DNA of 64,000 nucleotides from Paenibacillus planticolens (GTDB taxonomy: Bacteria; Bacillota; Bacilli; Paenibacillales; NBRC-103111), in assembly GCF_013141725.1 (NCBI RefSeq), contig NZ_WHNZ01000061.1, positions 372,001-436,000 of the forward strand, written 5' to 3'. Shown here one piece after another: positions 44,852 to 53,816 of the stretch (the first letter of the stretch is position 1; every line of letters begins with the position of its first letter). The translations under genes and the position numbers were made by a program. The notes under the pieces are model-generated. The model was not told where the DNA came from. It was given only the letters and a program-made list of their open reading frames with translations, and made no database searches.

Positions 44852-45837
44852 CGGCTCCGCTCCATCGAGCTAATAATAGAAGTGATGATGCTGTCGGGCG
44901 ATATCCCCATCGCCTGTCCTTCGAAGTTCAGAAACAAACGATGCCTTAATGCCGGTAAGGCTACTGCATGAAGGTCTTGTTTGGAGACGTGAAAACGCCC
45001 GGCCAGAAATGCCCGTACTTTCGCTGCCGCGATCATCGCCTGAACCCCGCGCGGTCCTGAACCGAAGCGCACATATTGTTTGACCGCCTCTGGCGCAGTC
45101 AGCTCTTCGGGATGCGTGTTCATCAGCATCTGCACCGCATAATCCAACATGTCCTCAGCGACTAAAATTTCTTTCAATCCTTGCTGGATATCTTGAATCA
45201 AGGCGCCATCCGCCACTTTCTCCGCTTGGAGGCTGTGTGCCGAGGTGGTGCGCAGCACAATTTGTTTCAGTTCATCTTTCGTCGGATAGGTGACATGAAC
45301 TTTAAGCAAAAACCGGTCCAATTGCGCTTCCGGCAGCGGGTACGTCCCCTCCTGCTCCAACGGATTTTGCGTAGCCAACACAAAGAAAGGAGAGGGTAAA
45401 CGATATGTTTCCGAGCCCACGGTAATTGTCTTCTCCTGCATGGCTTCGAGCAGAGCGCTCTGTGTCTTGGGTGTCGCACGGTTGATCTCATCGGCGAGCA
45501 CGACATGACCAAATAGCGGTCCTTTTTGAAACTTATATGTGGTCTCTCCCTGTGTTCCAAATTGAATCACATTCGTTCCTGTTATATCCGCAGGCATCAA
45601 ATCAGGCGTGAATTGAACCCGCGTAAAACTGAGGTCAACCGTGTCTGCGATCGTCTTCACGAGCATTGTTTTGCCGAGACCCGGGATGCCCTCCAGCAGA
45701 GCATGACCCCCGGCGAATATGCACCAAAGCAGCTGCTCAACGACCTCCTCCTGGCCAACGATGACACGGCCTATTTGCTCTTTCATCCGGGAAACTGCCG
45801 CTCCCCATGCTTCTAATTGCCCTTTCGATTCGACCAT
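44848..45837 (-). CDS. MoxR family AAA+ ATPase
   Basis: AAA+ ATPase of the MoxR group, chaperone-like partners of vWA proteins. The start at MVESKGQLEAWGAAVSRMK (45837) gives 329 residues, the usual length; in-frame ATGs at 45873 and 45915 extend toward and into the upstream gene. Walker A is GIPGLGKT at residues 50-57. RVQFTPDLMPADITG, Walker B (VVLADEINRATPKTQSALLE), sensor 1 (FVLATQNPLEQEG) and the arginine-finger segment QLDRFLLK are all present. The ribosome site is weak (GGAGG, 14 bases away). Confidence 0.93.
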   Translation of the reverse strand: MVESKGQLEAWGAAVSRMKEQIGRVIVGQEEVVEQLLWCIFAGGHALLEGIPGLGKTMLVKTIADTVDLSFTRVQFTPDLMPADITGTNVIQFGTQGETTYKFQKGPLFGHVVLADEINRATPKTQSALLEAMQEKTITVGSETYRLPSPFFVLATQNPLEQEGTYPLPEAQLDRFLLKVHVTYPTKDELKQIVLRTTSAHSLQAEKVADGALIQDIQQGLKEILVAEDMLDYAVQMLMNTHPEELTAPEAVKQYVRFGSGPRGVQAMIAAAKVRAFLAGRFHVSKQDLHAVALPALRHRLFLNFEGQAMGISPDSIITSIISSMERSR

Positions 45838-45880
45838 CCGCTTCCGTTCTCCCTCCAGAATCCGTATCTTCATATCTTCA

Positions 45881-47566
45881 TTATCGCTGCGGCTGAATTT
45901 CAAGAAAATAATCACGAACCAAATTCTGCATATGCTGCGGCAGCTCGGAACGATTCAACGCACTCGAAGCCTCCGCTGCATAATCGGCATACACATCCTC
46001 GTACGGTCGCGAAGCCCCGTCCATGGCAGGTGCTGCGCCGCCTTGGCTCACTTCGCCGCCACTGCCGGCCGTGGGACCGCTGTCGACGAACGTCCCCCCG
46101 GTGCCCGACCGCTCGCGCGGCGTCGTCACAAGCCCACGCGAGCCCGCGCCGGTGCCGCCCTGCGTACCGCCTGCTCCGCCCACAGCGCCGGAACCTCCTC
46201 CGGCTCCGCTGCCTGCAGCGCCGCTTCCCTGCGTGCCGCCCCCGCGGCCCGGCACTTCGCCTGCGGCTCCCGAGCCTGCGGCTGCCCCGCTCTGGCCCTG
46301 GCCTGCGGCGCCTGCGTTCGGCGCTGCGCTAGCGCTCGCCGCCGCGCCGCTTCCAGCCGCGGCCAGCTGCTCCGCGCGGCCACCCGGCGCCCACGCCTGC
46401 CCGGGCTGCGCCCCGCTCGCGGCAAGCTCGCGCGCTTGCGGCAGCGCACCGGCGGCAAGGCTCGCGGCCGCCTTCGCGGCCTGCGCCTGCTGCTGCTCCA
46501 GAGCTTGCTGCGCAGCGCTGGCAGCCGTCAGGCCAGCCTGCAGCCGGCTCAGCTGCGGAGCAGCATCCTCGCCGCTGCGCAGCGCGCTTGCGGTCTGCTG
46601 GAGCTGCTCGCGGAGGAGCTGCTCCGCTTCCGGCGTCGCGGCTGCCGCGGATGCCGCGAGCCGCTCTAGCTCGCTGGCGAGGAGCTGCTTCTGCTCCGGC
46701 GTCAGCTTCTGCACTTGCTCGCTCAGCTTCACAGCCTCGCGCTGGATGCTCTCCGGGCTCCGCTGCTGAAGAGCTTTGCCCAGCTCACGAAGTGCTTGTG
46801 TCCGCTGCATCGACTCCGCCCACTGCTCCGAGCGCTGCTTCTGCTTCTCCAACTCGCTTATGCCCGCTTCCATTTTTTTCAGCGCTTTTTCCAATTCGTC
46901 CAAAGCTTTTGCCGACGTTGGGGTTTGCCCCAGTCTGCGCTCCAATTCCTTTAAATCTTCCGTCATTTGCTTCATAGCCGGAAGCGGAGAAGGCTTGGCT
47001 TGCCATTGCTTCAGGAGCTCATCTGCCTGCTCCTTTTGATTTTGCACCCAAGCCTTATCTTTTCCGGCCTGCTTCAAAATCGCATCATGCGAATTGGGGA
47101 CAAGCAGAAAGAGCACTAACACTGCAAATAAACTTCCGCCGACTAGCAACTGCTTTCTTCCTAAACGCGGCTGAACGATATGCTGTAATTGCGTTTCTAC
47201 GAAATAGGCTCCTTTTTCCAGTGCATCCTGCTTTTGCAGTTCAGCCATCCGTGAAGCTTGCCCTTTATAGAGAAGCGCCGTAGTTATTCGATCTTCCAAG
47301 CCGTTTTCATCGAGCAGCTTAGCCGCGTCAAGAACATTCGGGCGTCGGACGAATAACCAAATCCCTCCGCCAGCAAACGCTGCCGACAAACTAATCATCG
47401 CGCCAAGCCGGTATCCGTTCATTAGAAATAAGCGTCCCAGCCCCATCCACAAACAAGCAAGCCCAAGCCCGACGATCAAACTACGCAGCATAAATTCCAT
47501 TCCTTTTACTTGCAACAAACGCCATTTGACCGGGATCAGCAGCTCATCTAGCGATGAGAATTTCAT
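45881..47566 (-). CDS. Membrane protein with coiled coil and Gly/Ala-rich tail
   Basis: 561-residue protein in the MoxR/vWA cluster, similar in plan to DUF4175-type proteins found in such clusters. Two N-terminal membrane segments (about 30-48 and 55-72) and a third near 140-157 flank a cytoplasmic loop. Residues about 165-390 are a Gln/Glu/Lys/Ala-rich coiled coil. Residues about 390-500 are almost pure Gly/Ala/Ser/Gln, encoded by very GC-rich DNA. The C-terminus returns to a normal composition (YEDVYADYAAEASSALNRSE). I do not know its function. Confidence 0.75.
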   Translation of the reverse strand: MKFSSLDELLIPVKWRLLQVKGMEFMLRSLIVGLGLACLWMGLGRLFLMNGYRLGAMISLSAAFAGGGIWLFVRRPNVLDAAKLLDENGLEDRITTALLYKGQASRMAELQKQDALEKGAYFVETQLQHIVQPRLGRKQLLVGGSLFAVLVLFLLVPNSHDAILKQAGKDKAWVQNQKEQADELLKQWQAKPSPLPAMKQMTEDLKELERRLGQTPTSAKALDELEKALKKMEAGISELEKQKQRSEQWAESMQRTQALRELGKALQQRSPESIQREAVKLSEQVQKLTPEQKQLLASELERLAASAAAATPEAEQLLREQLQQTASALRSGEDAAPQLSRLQAGLTAASAAQQALEQQQAQAAKAAASLAAGALPQARELAASGAQPGQAWAPGGRAEQLAAAGSGAAASASAAPNAGAAGQGQSGAAAGSGAAGEVPGRGGGTQGSGAAGSGAGGGSGAVGGAGGTQGGTGAGSRGLVTTPRERSGTGGTFVDSGPTAGSGGEVSQGGAAPAMDGASRPYEDVYADYAAEASSALNRSELPQHMQNLVRDYFLEIQPQR

Positions 47567-47593
47567 TTCGGGACAGCTCCTTTCTTAACCTTG

Positions 47594-48427
47594 TTATGAC
47601 TTTCTTTTCATAATGGGGCGTAAATATCTCACGCTCAGCCAAATCAGAACAATGGAGATCACCGTGTAGGAGACAATGAATATATGCCACATTTGCAGGT
47701 AAGTGTGTCCTTTAAACACTTGTTTGGAAAAATCAGGAACCATCAGTGAGACAAGAACAGCCATAGGATTAAAGCTCAAAAAATAACCAAGTATTTCTTC
47801 ATTCGTTCCTGCTCTTCCGATGTTGCTGAAAAACAATCCTGCCAGCGCAGTAAATCCAAAAACAAACAATACAAACCCGTACGCTGCAATGACGGAGATC
47901 ACCGTTTTCTTCAACATCGTGGAAAAGAAGATCCCGACAGCTCCAAAGAGCACCATCACGAAAACATAGAACACAAATACCGCAAGAACTTGTTTAGGCG
48001 AAACTCCCCCATATAGGAAAACAATACTGTAGAGCGGCATTGTAGCCACGACCGTTAACAGCATAAAGCTAAGCGAAGCGAACAGTTTGCTGAGAATAAT
48101 CGTTCCCGAACTTTGCTGCGTCGTCAACAGCATGTTTAACGTTTGCTTTTCACGCTCGCCGCTCACAACCCCAGCCGTCAGGCCCGGCGTCATAAATGCG
48201 ATCAACACAAGCTGCGTGCCGCTGAGAAAATAAAATAATTCACTGCTTCTTTCCGTACTCAGTACGCCAGCCTGGAGATGGCTCATGTTGATATAAGCGA
48301 ATCCAAGCGCAATCAGGCCGATAGCCAGGAGGTAGGCCAGTATCGACAGCGGTGAGCGAACGGTCCGCATGCGCAGCCTGAACTCTTTTTCGAGAACGGG
48401 ATTAATCCAGTTTAACTTGCTGTTCAT
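47594..48427 (-). CDS. ABC-2 type transporter permease
   Basis: Six-helix permease, 277 residues, of an ABC-2 exporter. The start at MNSKLNWINPVLEKEFRLRM (48427) follows AAAGGAGG by eleven bases and overlaps the ATPase gene by 26 bases. The pattern of an N-terminal amphipathic segment (LEKEFRLRMRTVRSPLS) followed by a first helix, a large loop with SSELFYFLSGTQ, and an EREKQTLNMLLTT segment is standard for the family. It pairs with the upstream ATPase. Confidence 0.88.
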   Translation of the reverse strand: MNSKLNWINPVLEKEFRLRMRTVRSPLSILAYLLAIGLIALGFAYINMSHLQAGVLSTERSSELFYFLSGTQLVLIAFMTPGLTAGVVSGEREKQTLNMLLTTQQSSGTIILSKLFASLSFMLLTVVATMPLYSIVFLYGGVSPKQVLAVFVFYVFVMVLFGAVGIFFSTMLKKTVISVIAAYGFVLFVFGFTALAGLFFSNIGRAGTNEEILGYFLSFNPMAVLVSLMVPDFSKQVFKGHTYLQMWHIFIVSYTVISIVLIWLSVRYLRPIMKRKS

Positions 48428-49355
48428 CGTGTGCGCCGCCTCCTTTCGTAATTTCCAGGAACACATCTTCCAAATTCGTCAAGGCTTCGCTGAACGAAAG
48501 GAGCGGAAACCCTTCTCTTACCAGACGCGCTAGCAGCTCAGACTGATCTTCATCCGCCCCGCCAAAGTGAACATGCAGCCCTTTCTCATCTTGCATCACC
48601 ATCGTGACATGCTGCTGCTGCCGCAAGTAAATCAAAGCCTCTTCCATTCTGCTTGCCATACGGATTTGCAGCACGCGATTAGCTTTCATACGACTCTGTA
48701 TTTGGGCTACTTTCCCTTTGGCAATCAGTTTTCCATATTCGATGACCCCGATCTCATCCACCATCTCGGCCAGCTCCGGTAAAATGTGCGAGGAAATAAT
48801 GATCGTTTTCCCCATTGCCTTGAGCTCTTTCAAAATTTCTCTCATTTCGATCCGTGCCCGCGGATCTAGTCCCGATGCCGGTTCGTCCAGAATCAGCACT
48901 TCCGGTTCATGAACCAAGCATCTGGCCAAACAAAGCCGCTGCTTCATGCCTCTCGACAACGAATCCACATAGAAGTCAGCTTTTTCCGATAAATTGACAA
49001 GGTCCAGCAGCTGAGGAATCAGCTTCAGCCTATCCGCTCTTGGAATGCCATAGCTCGCTCCGTAAAAATCCAAGTACTCCGTTGTTTTGAAATTGTCATA
49101 AACTCCAAAAAAATCAGGCATGTACCCAATCAGCTTACGTACCTCTTTCGGTTTCTCCGAAACGTCATAGCCGCCGACCTTGGCTGTGCCCGAAGTTGGG
49201 TTTAACAGCGTGGCAAGGATGGACATCGTAGTCGTTTTGCCCGCTCCGTTCGGACCCACAAAACCAAAGACCGTCCCTTTGTCAATGTCCATCGTCAGCG
49301 AATCGAGAGCGGTAAAGTTCCCGTACTTTTTCGTCAATTCCGTAATGGCGATCAT
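48402..49355 (-). CDS. ABC-2 type transporter ATP-binding protein
   Basis: Nucleotide-binding subunit of 317 residues. Walker A is GPNGAGKTTTMSI near residue 35, the Q-loop region reads GYMPDFFGVYDNF, the signature is LSRGMKQRLCLARCL, and Walker B is VLILDEPASGLD. The C-terminal 80 residues are a typical extension of the CcmA/NatA type. Its ATG overlaps the stop of the 808-residue protein gene by four bases, which ties the exporter to the vWA/MoxR cluster. Confidence 0.93.
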   Translation of the reverse strand: MIAITELTKKYGNFTALDSLTMDIDKGTVFGFVGPNGAGKTTTMSILATLLNPTSGTAKVGGYDVSEKPKEVRKLIGYMPDFFGVYDNFKTTEYLDFYGASYGIPRADRLKLIPQLLDLVNLSEKADFYVDSLSRGMKQRLCLARCLVHEPEVLILDEPASGLDPRARIEMREILKELKAMGKTIIISSHILPELAEMVDEIGVIEYGKLIAKGKVAQIQSRMKANRVLQIRMASRMEEALIYLRQQQHVTMVMQDEKGLHVHFGGADEDQSELLARLVREGFPLLSFSEALTNLEDVFLEITKGGGAHDEQQVKLD

Positions 49356-51778
49356 CGTTTTACAACCCCTTCCAAAGAAACGGCGGGGATTCGGAACATG
49401 GTGTTATTTTGAACCGTCGTTACTTTCATTCGAATCGATTTTCCTTCTAAGAGATAAGGCTGCAGTTTGTCTCCCTCCCAAGTTTGGTATGATTTGAGTG
49501 TGATCGCTTCCCATACTTTCGTCTCCGAATTCCATAGCTCCGTTGTCACATCCGGGTTGGGATCGCCGGTCATTTCCATGGTGAGATAACTCGCTCCCGC
49601 AAGGGCCGGGAGTTGATAGTCCAGTGTCACATCGCCGCTTCCCATTTGCATGAAAGGACCATTCTGGAATTGAACCGCGCTCATTTTCAAATGATTATCG
49701 ATTAAAGCCGGTACAAGTGCCGTACTTGGAATGACGATTTTCCCGTCCGTCGTCACATAGTTGATCTTCATTTCTTGTGAAACCAGTGTCAACTGCTCCG
49801 TCGGTATGCTGCCGCCTGATGTAAGTGAGATGGACGTTTGATCTTTCATCCACCCAATTATCATTGGCGTAATCCCTCCTGAGAAGTTCGCCTTTTGGTT
49901 CAAATGACCAATTAGCATCGATCGCTGATGCAAATTAACATCCACGTTATTGTTCGTCGGATATGGAAAAGCAAGCTGCGGAATATCAAACCCGTTCGAC
50001 ACGCCAATTCCGCCTGCCGTATCGAAATTCGCTGAAGCGCCGGCTGGAATGTTGCCGATTTTGATATACGATTGATTGATCAGCACGGCTGCGTCCTTCA
50101 ACTCTTTGGTCGTGTTGTTTGTAATCTGACCTTTAGCTCCCTTCGCGGATAGCTCTGAAATACTGTAATCAAGCTTGCCAATAGAAACTAACTGCTCTTC
50201 CTCTACGGCCAGTTTGCTGATAGAAGAGTATGGAATATCTTGCAGCCGAACGATCGCTGCATCGATTTCCTTCCTGATGACAAGCTCACTTTGCTCATGC
50301 AGCTGCATGGATGGGTATACATCGGACCGCAAAAGCGGAGAAACAACCGACTTCCCTGCAAATTTAAGCTCCAGATCTCCTCCCTTAGGAAGAAATACGG
50401 ACACGGCCGATTGTTTAATGCCTGATCCTGTACCGTTCAGCGTTACGGTAGACAACGATTCCGCCATCATGCTTCCGCGATTGCTCGCACCGAACTGAAA
50501 CACACCGATGCTGGTCACAATAGCCACTATCGGGATTACAAACCAAGCCCATTCTCTGCGGTCCAGCCGCTTCAAAACCAAATACAACACCGGTCCGACA
50601 AGAATGGCGTACAACAGCAGGACAAGTGCTAGCATGGGCAGCTTAGGCGGTTGTAAAGATGGGAAATATTCGAGAGCGCGGTCCATTTCCCAAAAAGGAT
50701 CATTCCCGAATCTGATCTGATTCAAATTGTTAGCATGCGCTGACTCAATCGTCCCCGCCAGGATCTGCTCCCATAGCCGCTGATTTCCGTTCCACGACGC
50801 GAGCGGGTTCAAGGATAAATCGTAGGCTGCATAGGTGACGAACCCGCTCCCATAGGCGCTGCGCGCAAATACGGGAAGCATTCCCTCGGATACAATCGTC
50901 TCCGCTCCGCCCGCCAGTTTGCCTTGCGAAAGCGTGAACGGCTGCGGGAATACAAGCTCCTTCTCTCCTATCTTTTCAACTTGCGGGAGCTCCTTGAGAG
51001 CCGATGTCCCCTCATAAATAACCGGCGCTATTTTAGTAAAAGGAGCAGCTGATTTCGGATAGCCCGCACCGCCTGCCAAGAGGAGATTGCCTCCCCTTTG
51101 TGTCCACAATTGGATGGCTTGTACTTGCTCTGCCGTCAGTGTATCCGAGGCAAAATCGTTGATAGCAAGCACATCAAGACTATCTAAGCCCAGCGATTCT
51201 TTCGGAATTTCTTCTTGCTTCAGATGAAGAACATTAACGTTCTTGCCGGACTGGTTCAGGAGTGTCAAGAAGTTCAACGTATCCACGTCTCGGGCTAACA
51301 CACCGACCTGCACGGTTTCCTTCGGCAAGCTGAACGCCTCCAAGTAGGCATTGCCTGCGAGCGCTATTTTTTTTCCGTTTTTTTGCGATTTCTCATAAAA
51401 AGTTATTCTATTATTGCTTTTCGTATATGCATTGCCGGGTAAGAGCATGGTCACGACTTTGACGCTGCCTTTTGGTAGTTCGACATGCTGCACATAGCTA
51501 AAATCCTTGGTTCGGTTGGGATTCGCCACCTGAATGACAAGATCGCCGGACACATCTCCGCCTTGGTTGCGGAGCGTCATTGTAACTGGGGTCCATTTCC
51601 CCTGCTTTACGTTGGAAGCCCCAAAGCCAATTTGGGATTCAATCTCAATTTGCGCTGCCTCTTCTGCTCCAGCAGTACCAAGGAAGGGCCCGCCACATTG
51701 CATCCATACGAACAGTAGGATTGTGCCAATCAAATAAGTAAGTCGAGACGCAATTGTATGACATAAACTGGGTTTCAC
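49352..51778 (-). CDS. Large exported membrane protein heading the MoxR/vWA cluster
   Basis: 808-residue envelope protein of unknown function, first gene of the cluster. A signal peptide (LTYLIGTILLFVWMQ, cleavage after about GTAGAEE) precedes a beta-rich domain (residues 45-130). A GATase1-like segment follows (LDVLAINDFASDTL and WTQRGGNLLLAGGAGY near 235). Two membrane segments near 395-440 flank a short basic loop (LKRLDRREWAW). The C-terminal 360 residues are again beta-rich and presumably extracellular. The mix of GATase-like and sandwich domains recalls the big vWA protein at the other end of the cluster. Confidence 0.75.
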   Translation of the reverse strand: MKPSLCHTIASRLTYLIGTILLFVWMQCGGPFLGTAGAEEAAQIEIESQIGFGASNVKQGKWTPVTMTLRNQGGDVSGDLVIQVANPNRTKDFSYVQHVELPKGSVKVVTMLLPGNAYTKSNNRITFYEKSQKNGKKIALAGNAYLEAFSLPKETVQVGVLARDVDTLNFLTLLNQSGKNVNVLHLKQEEIPKESLGLDSLDVLAINDFASDTLTAEQVQAIQLWTQRGGNLLLAGGAGYPKSAAPFTKIAPVIYEGTSALKELPQVEKIGEKELVFPQPFTLSQGKLAGGAETIVSEGMLPVFARSAYGSGFVTYAAYDLSLNPLASWNGNQRLWEQILAGTIESAHANNLNQIRFGNDPFWEMDRALEYFPSLQPPKLPMLALVLLLYAILVGPVLYLVLKRLDRREWAWFVIPIVAIVTSIGVFQFGASNRGSMMAESLSTVTLNGTGSGIKQSAVSVFLPKGGDLELKFAGKSVVSPLLRSDVYPSMQLHEQSELVIRKEIDAAIVRLQDIPYSSISKLAVEEEQLVSIGKLDYSISELSAKGAKGQITNNTTKELKDAAVLINQSYIKIGNIPAGASANFDTAGGIGVSNGFDIPQLAFPYPTNNNVDVNLHQRSMLIGHLNQKANFSGGITPMIIGWMKDQTSISLTSGGSIPTEQLTLVSQEMKINYVTTDGKIVIPSTALVPALIDNHLKMSAVQFQNGPFMQMGSGDVTLDYQLPALAGASYLTMEMTGDPNPDVTTELWNSETKVWEAITLKSYQTWEGDKLQPYLLEGKSIRMKVTTVQNNTMFRIPAVSLEGVVKR

Positions 51779-51860
51779 TCGTGCAACTCCCTCCTATTCT
51801 ATCTCATATCTAGACGACAAAATTGGAAAAAAGTTTCAATTGACTGTCCAATAAAAAATA

Positions 51861-51896
51861 AAACCGCCAAGCTGAATACTTCCAGCTTGGCGGTTT
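51861..51896. terminator. Strong terminator after terC
   Basis: A perfect 14-bp stem (51861-51874 with 51883-51896) with an 8-base loop lies 10 bases past the terC stop. On the minus strand it is followed by TATTTTTTATT. Confidence 0.93.
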
Positions 51897-51906
51897 TCCC
51901 TATCCT

Positions 51907-52590
51907 CTATTCGTTTCTTGTTGTTTTTAATTGCAATAATCGTAGCCACTTGACTGACAAACCGACCGCAATGACGAGCGCGCATGCCACAATCGGGATC
52001 CAAACATGCAAAAACTCATAATCGTGAAGGAACCAGTCAATCATTTTCTCGTCTTTTACAAACATTTCTCCGGCCGTATAGCCAAGTATGCCTGCTCCCA
52101 ACAAGACAAGTACGGGATACTTGTGAAGCAAATTCATGACAAGCGTGCTTCCCCAAATAATGATCGGGATGCTGAGGCCGATCCCTAGAATAATAACCGT
52201 ATTATTGCCGTTGCCTTTGGCTGCAATCGCCAGCACATTGTCCAAGCTCATGACGAAATCAGCCACGATGATCGTCCAGATGGCTTTGCCAAGCGTCGAA
52301 GCTTCCTTCACATTCGCACGGCTGTCATCATCCGTCAGCAGTTTGATGGCAATCCAGAATAATAAAATGGATCCACCCGCTTGAATATAGGGAATATCGA
52401 GCAGAGTAACCGCCACTAACGTCAGCACAAGCCGTAAGCCAATGGCTCCGAATGCCCCCCACCATACGGCAAGCTTTCGTTGTTCCAGGGGGAGATTTTT
52501 GCTGGCGAGCGCAATAACAACCGCATTATCGCCGCTAAGCACAATGTTGATCAACATAATTTGCAAAAACAAAATGAGCGCATCCATCAT
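51907..52590 (-). CDS. TerC family integral membrane protein
   Basis: Seven-helix protein of 227 residues, in the TerC family linked to manganese export and metalation of exported proteins in Bacillus. Signature segments are IVLSGDNAVVIALASKNLP near residue 17 and IIVADFVMSLDNVLAIAA near 110, each with an acidic-polar pair inside a membrane helix. A GGGAGG site precedes the ATG by nine bases. TerC genes often follow a yybP-ykoY riboswitch, but this one starts 18 bases after thiI, so no riboswitch fits. Confidence 0.9.
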   Translation of the reverse strand: MMDALILFLQIMLINIVLSGDNAVVIALASKNLPLEQRKLAVWWGAFGAIGLRLVLTLVAVTLLDIPYIQAGGSILLFWIAIKLLTDDDSRANVKEASTLGKAIWTIIVADFVMSLDNVLAIAAKGNGNNTVIILGIGLSIPIIIWGSTLVMNLLHKYPVLVLLGAGILGYTAGEMFVKDEKMIDWFLHDYEFLHVWIPIVACALVIAVGLSVKWLRLLQLKTTRNE

Positions 52591-52607
52591 GCTTTACAAC
52601 CTCCCGG

Positions 52608-53816
52608 TTAGAAGAAATGCTGATCGGGCACCTTCTTCATTTGTCCATGAACGATTTCAATCGTTTCCGTCTGTTCTACGGCTTTCCGGATTAATTCGGG
52701 TAAAAAGTCCATGCCGTTCTCGAGTCTCTCTACCATATTCAGGTTCGGATTCGTGCTTGGGGATGGAGGAAGAAATAAAGAACAGCAATCCTCATACGGC
52801 AAAATAGAAATCGGGAACGTGCCGATCGTTTCGGCAATGCGTATAATTTCTTGCTTGTCCATCATCATAAGCGGCTGCAAAATCGGCAAGGAAACTACGC
52901 GCCCAATCACATTCAGGCTTGGCAGCGTTTGACTCGCCACTTGACCTAGGCTTTCGCCGGTCACTAAGGCGCTTAAACCTTCACGGTCGGCGATCCGCTC
53001 CGCTATGCGATACATCGCCCTGCGAATCAGCGTGACTAATAAATTATCCTTATATTCGCGGTGAATCGAGGTTTGTACATCCGTAAACGGTACGAGATGC
53101 AGCTTGATGGAGTCCGTATACCCTGAAAGCTGGTGAGCCAGATCCATAACTTTATCCTTCGCGCGTTCGCTTGTATATGGATAACTGTGAAAGTGAATCG
53201 CTTCGAGGGTAAGTCCTTTGCGCATGCCTAACCAGCCTGCAACCGGACTGTCAATTCCTCCTGAAAGCATCAACAGCGCCTTGCCGCTCGTGCCTGCCGG
53301 GAATCCCCCCGCTCCCTCAATGACTTCCGCATACAACAGGACCTGGTCTTCACGAATTTCGACGCGAAGCTCCACTTCTGGATTCCGAACATCCACTTGC
53401 AGACCAGGGCATGCTTCTAGGATGTAGCCTCCGACCAGATAATTCATTTGCTGGGAATCGAGCGGAAATGATTTATTGACTCTGCGGACGTTCACTTTAA
53501 ACGTTTTTGGCTGCTTGGGGAGGTTTTGCACGATGCGCAGCGCGGTTTCTTTAATGGCTTCTGCCTCCATAGAAGCATGGTAAGCCGGACTAAACGATGC
53601 CAGTCCAAAAACGCGCTGTAAAGCTGCCGAAGCCTCCTCGTACGCTGCTCCCCCTAGCTCCACATATACGCGTCCATATTCCGGAATATACCTCAAATCG
53701 GGAAATGCCCCTAAAACTTTACGAATTTGCGTGATCACGCTGCGCTCAAAACGTTTGCGGTTCTTCCCTTTGAGCGTCAATTCGCCAAAACGCAATATTA
53801 AACAATCCGGTTTCAT
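52608..53816 (-). CDS. thiI: tRNA 4-thiouridine synthetase ThiI
   Basis: Transfers sulfur to U8 of tRNA. The 402-residue chain has the N-terminal ferredoxin-like and THUMP domains (residues 1-165) and the PP-loop ATPase domain with SGGIDSPVAGW near 185. There is no C-terminal rhodanese domain; the Gram-positive short form relies on a dedicated cysteine desulfurase instead. That partner (NifS-like) is directly upstream with a four-base overlap, the same pairing as nifZ-thiI in B. subtilis. Confidence 0.95.
   Translation of the reverse strand: MKPDCLILRFGELTLKGKNRKRFERSVITQIRKVLGAFPDLRYIPEYGRVYVELGGAAYEEASAALQRVFGLASFSPAYHASMEAEAIKETALRIVQNLPKQPKTFKVNVRRVNKSFPLDSQQMNYLVGGYILEACPGLQVDVRNPEVELRVEIREDQVLLYAEVIEGAGGFPAGTSGKALLMLSGGIDSPVAGWLGMRKGLTLEAIHFHSYPYTSERAKDKVMDLAHQLSGYTDSIKLHLVPFTDVQTSIHREYKDNLLVTLIRRAMYRIAERIADREGLSALVTGESLGQVASQTLPSLNVIGRVVSLPILQPLMMMDKQEIIRIAETIGTFPISILPYEDCCSLFLPPSPSTNPNLNMVERLENGMDFLPELIRKAVEQTETIEIVHGQMKKVPDQHFF

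Noticed and set aside
46023..46769. 248-codon open frame on the plus strand
   Set aside because: It is the antisense of the Gly/Ala-rich segment; very GC-rich DNA keeps several frames open. It is almost all Pro/Ala with no start signal.
52591..52607. yybP-ykoY manganese riboswitch upstream of terC
   Set aside because: Only 17 bases separate terC from thiI, so there is no room for it.
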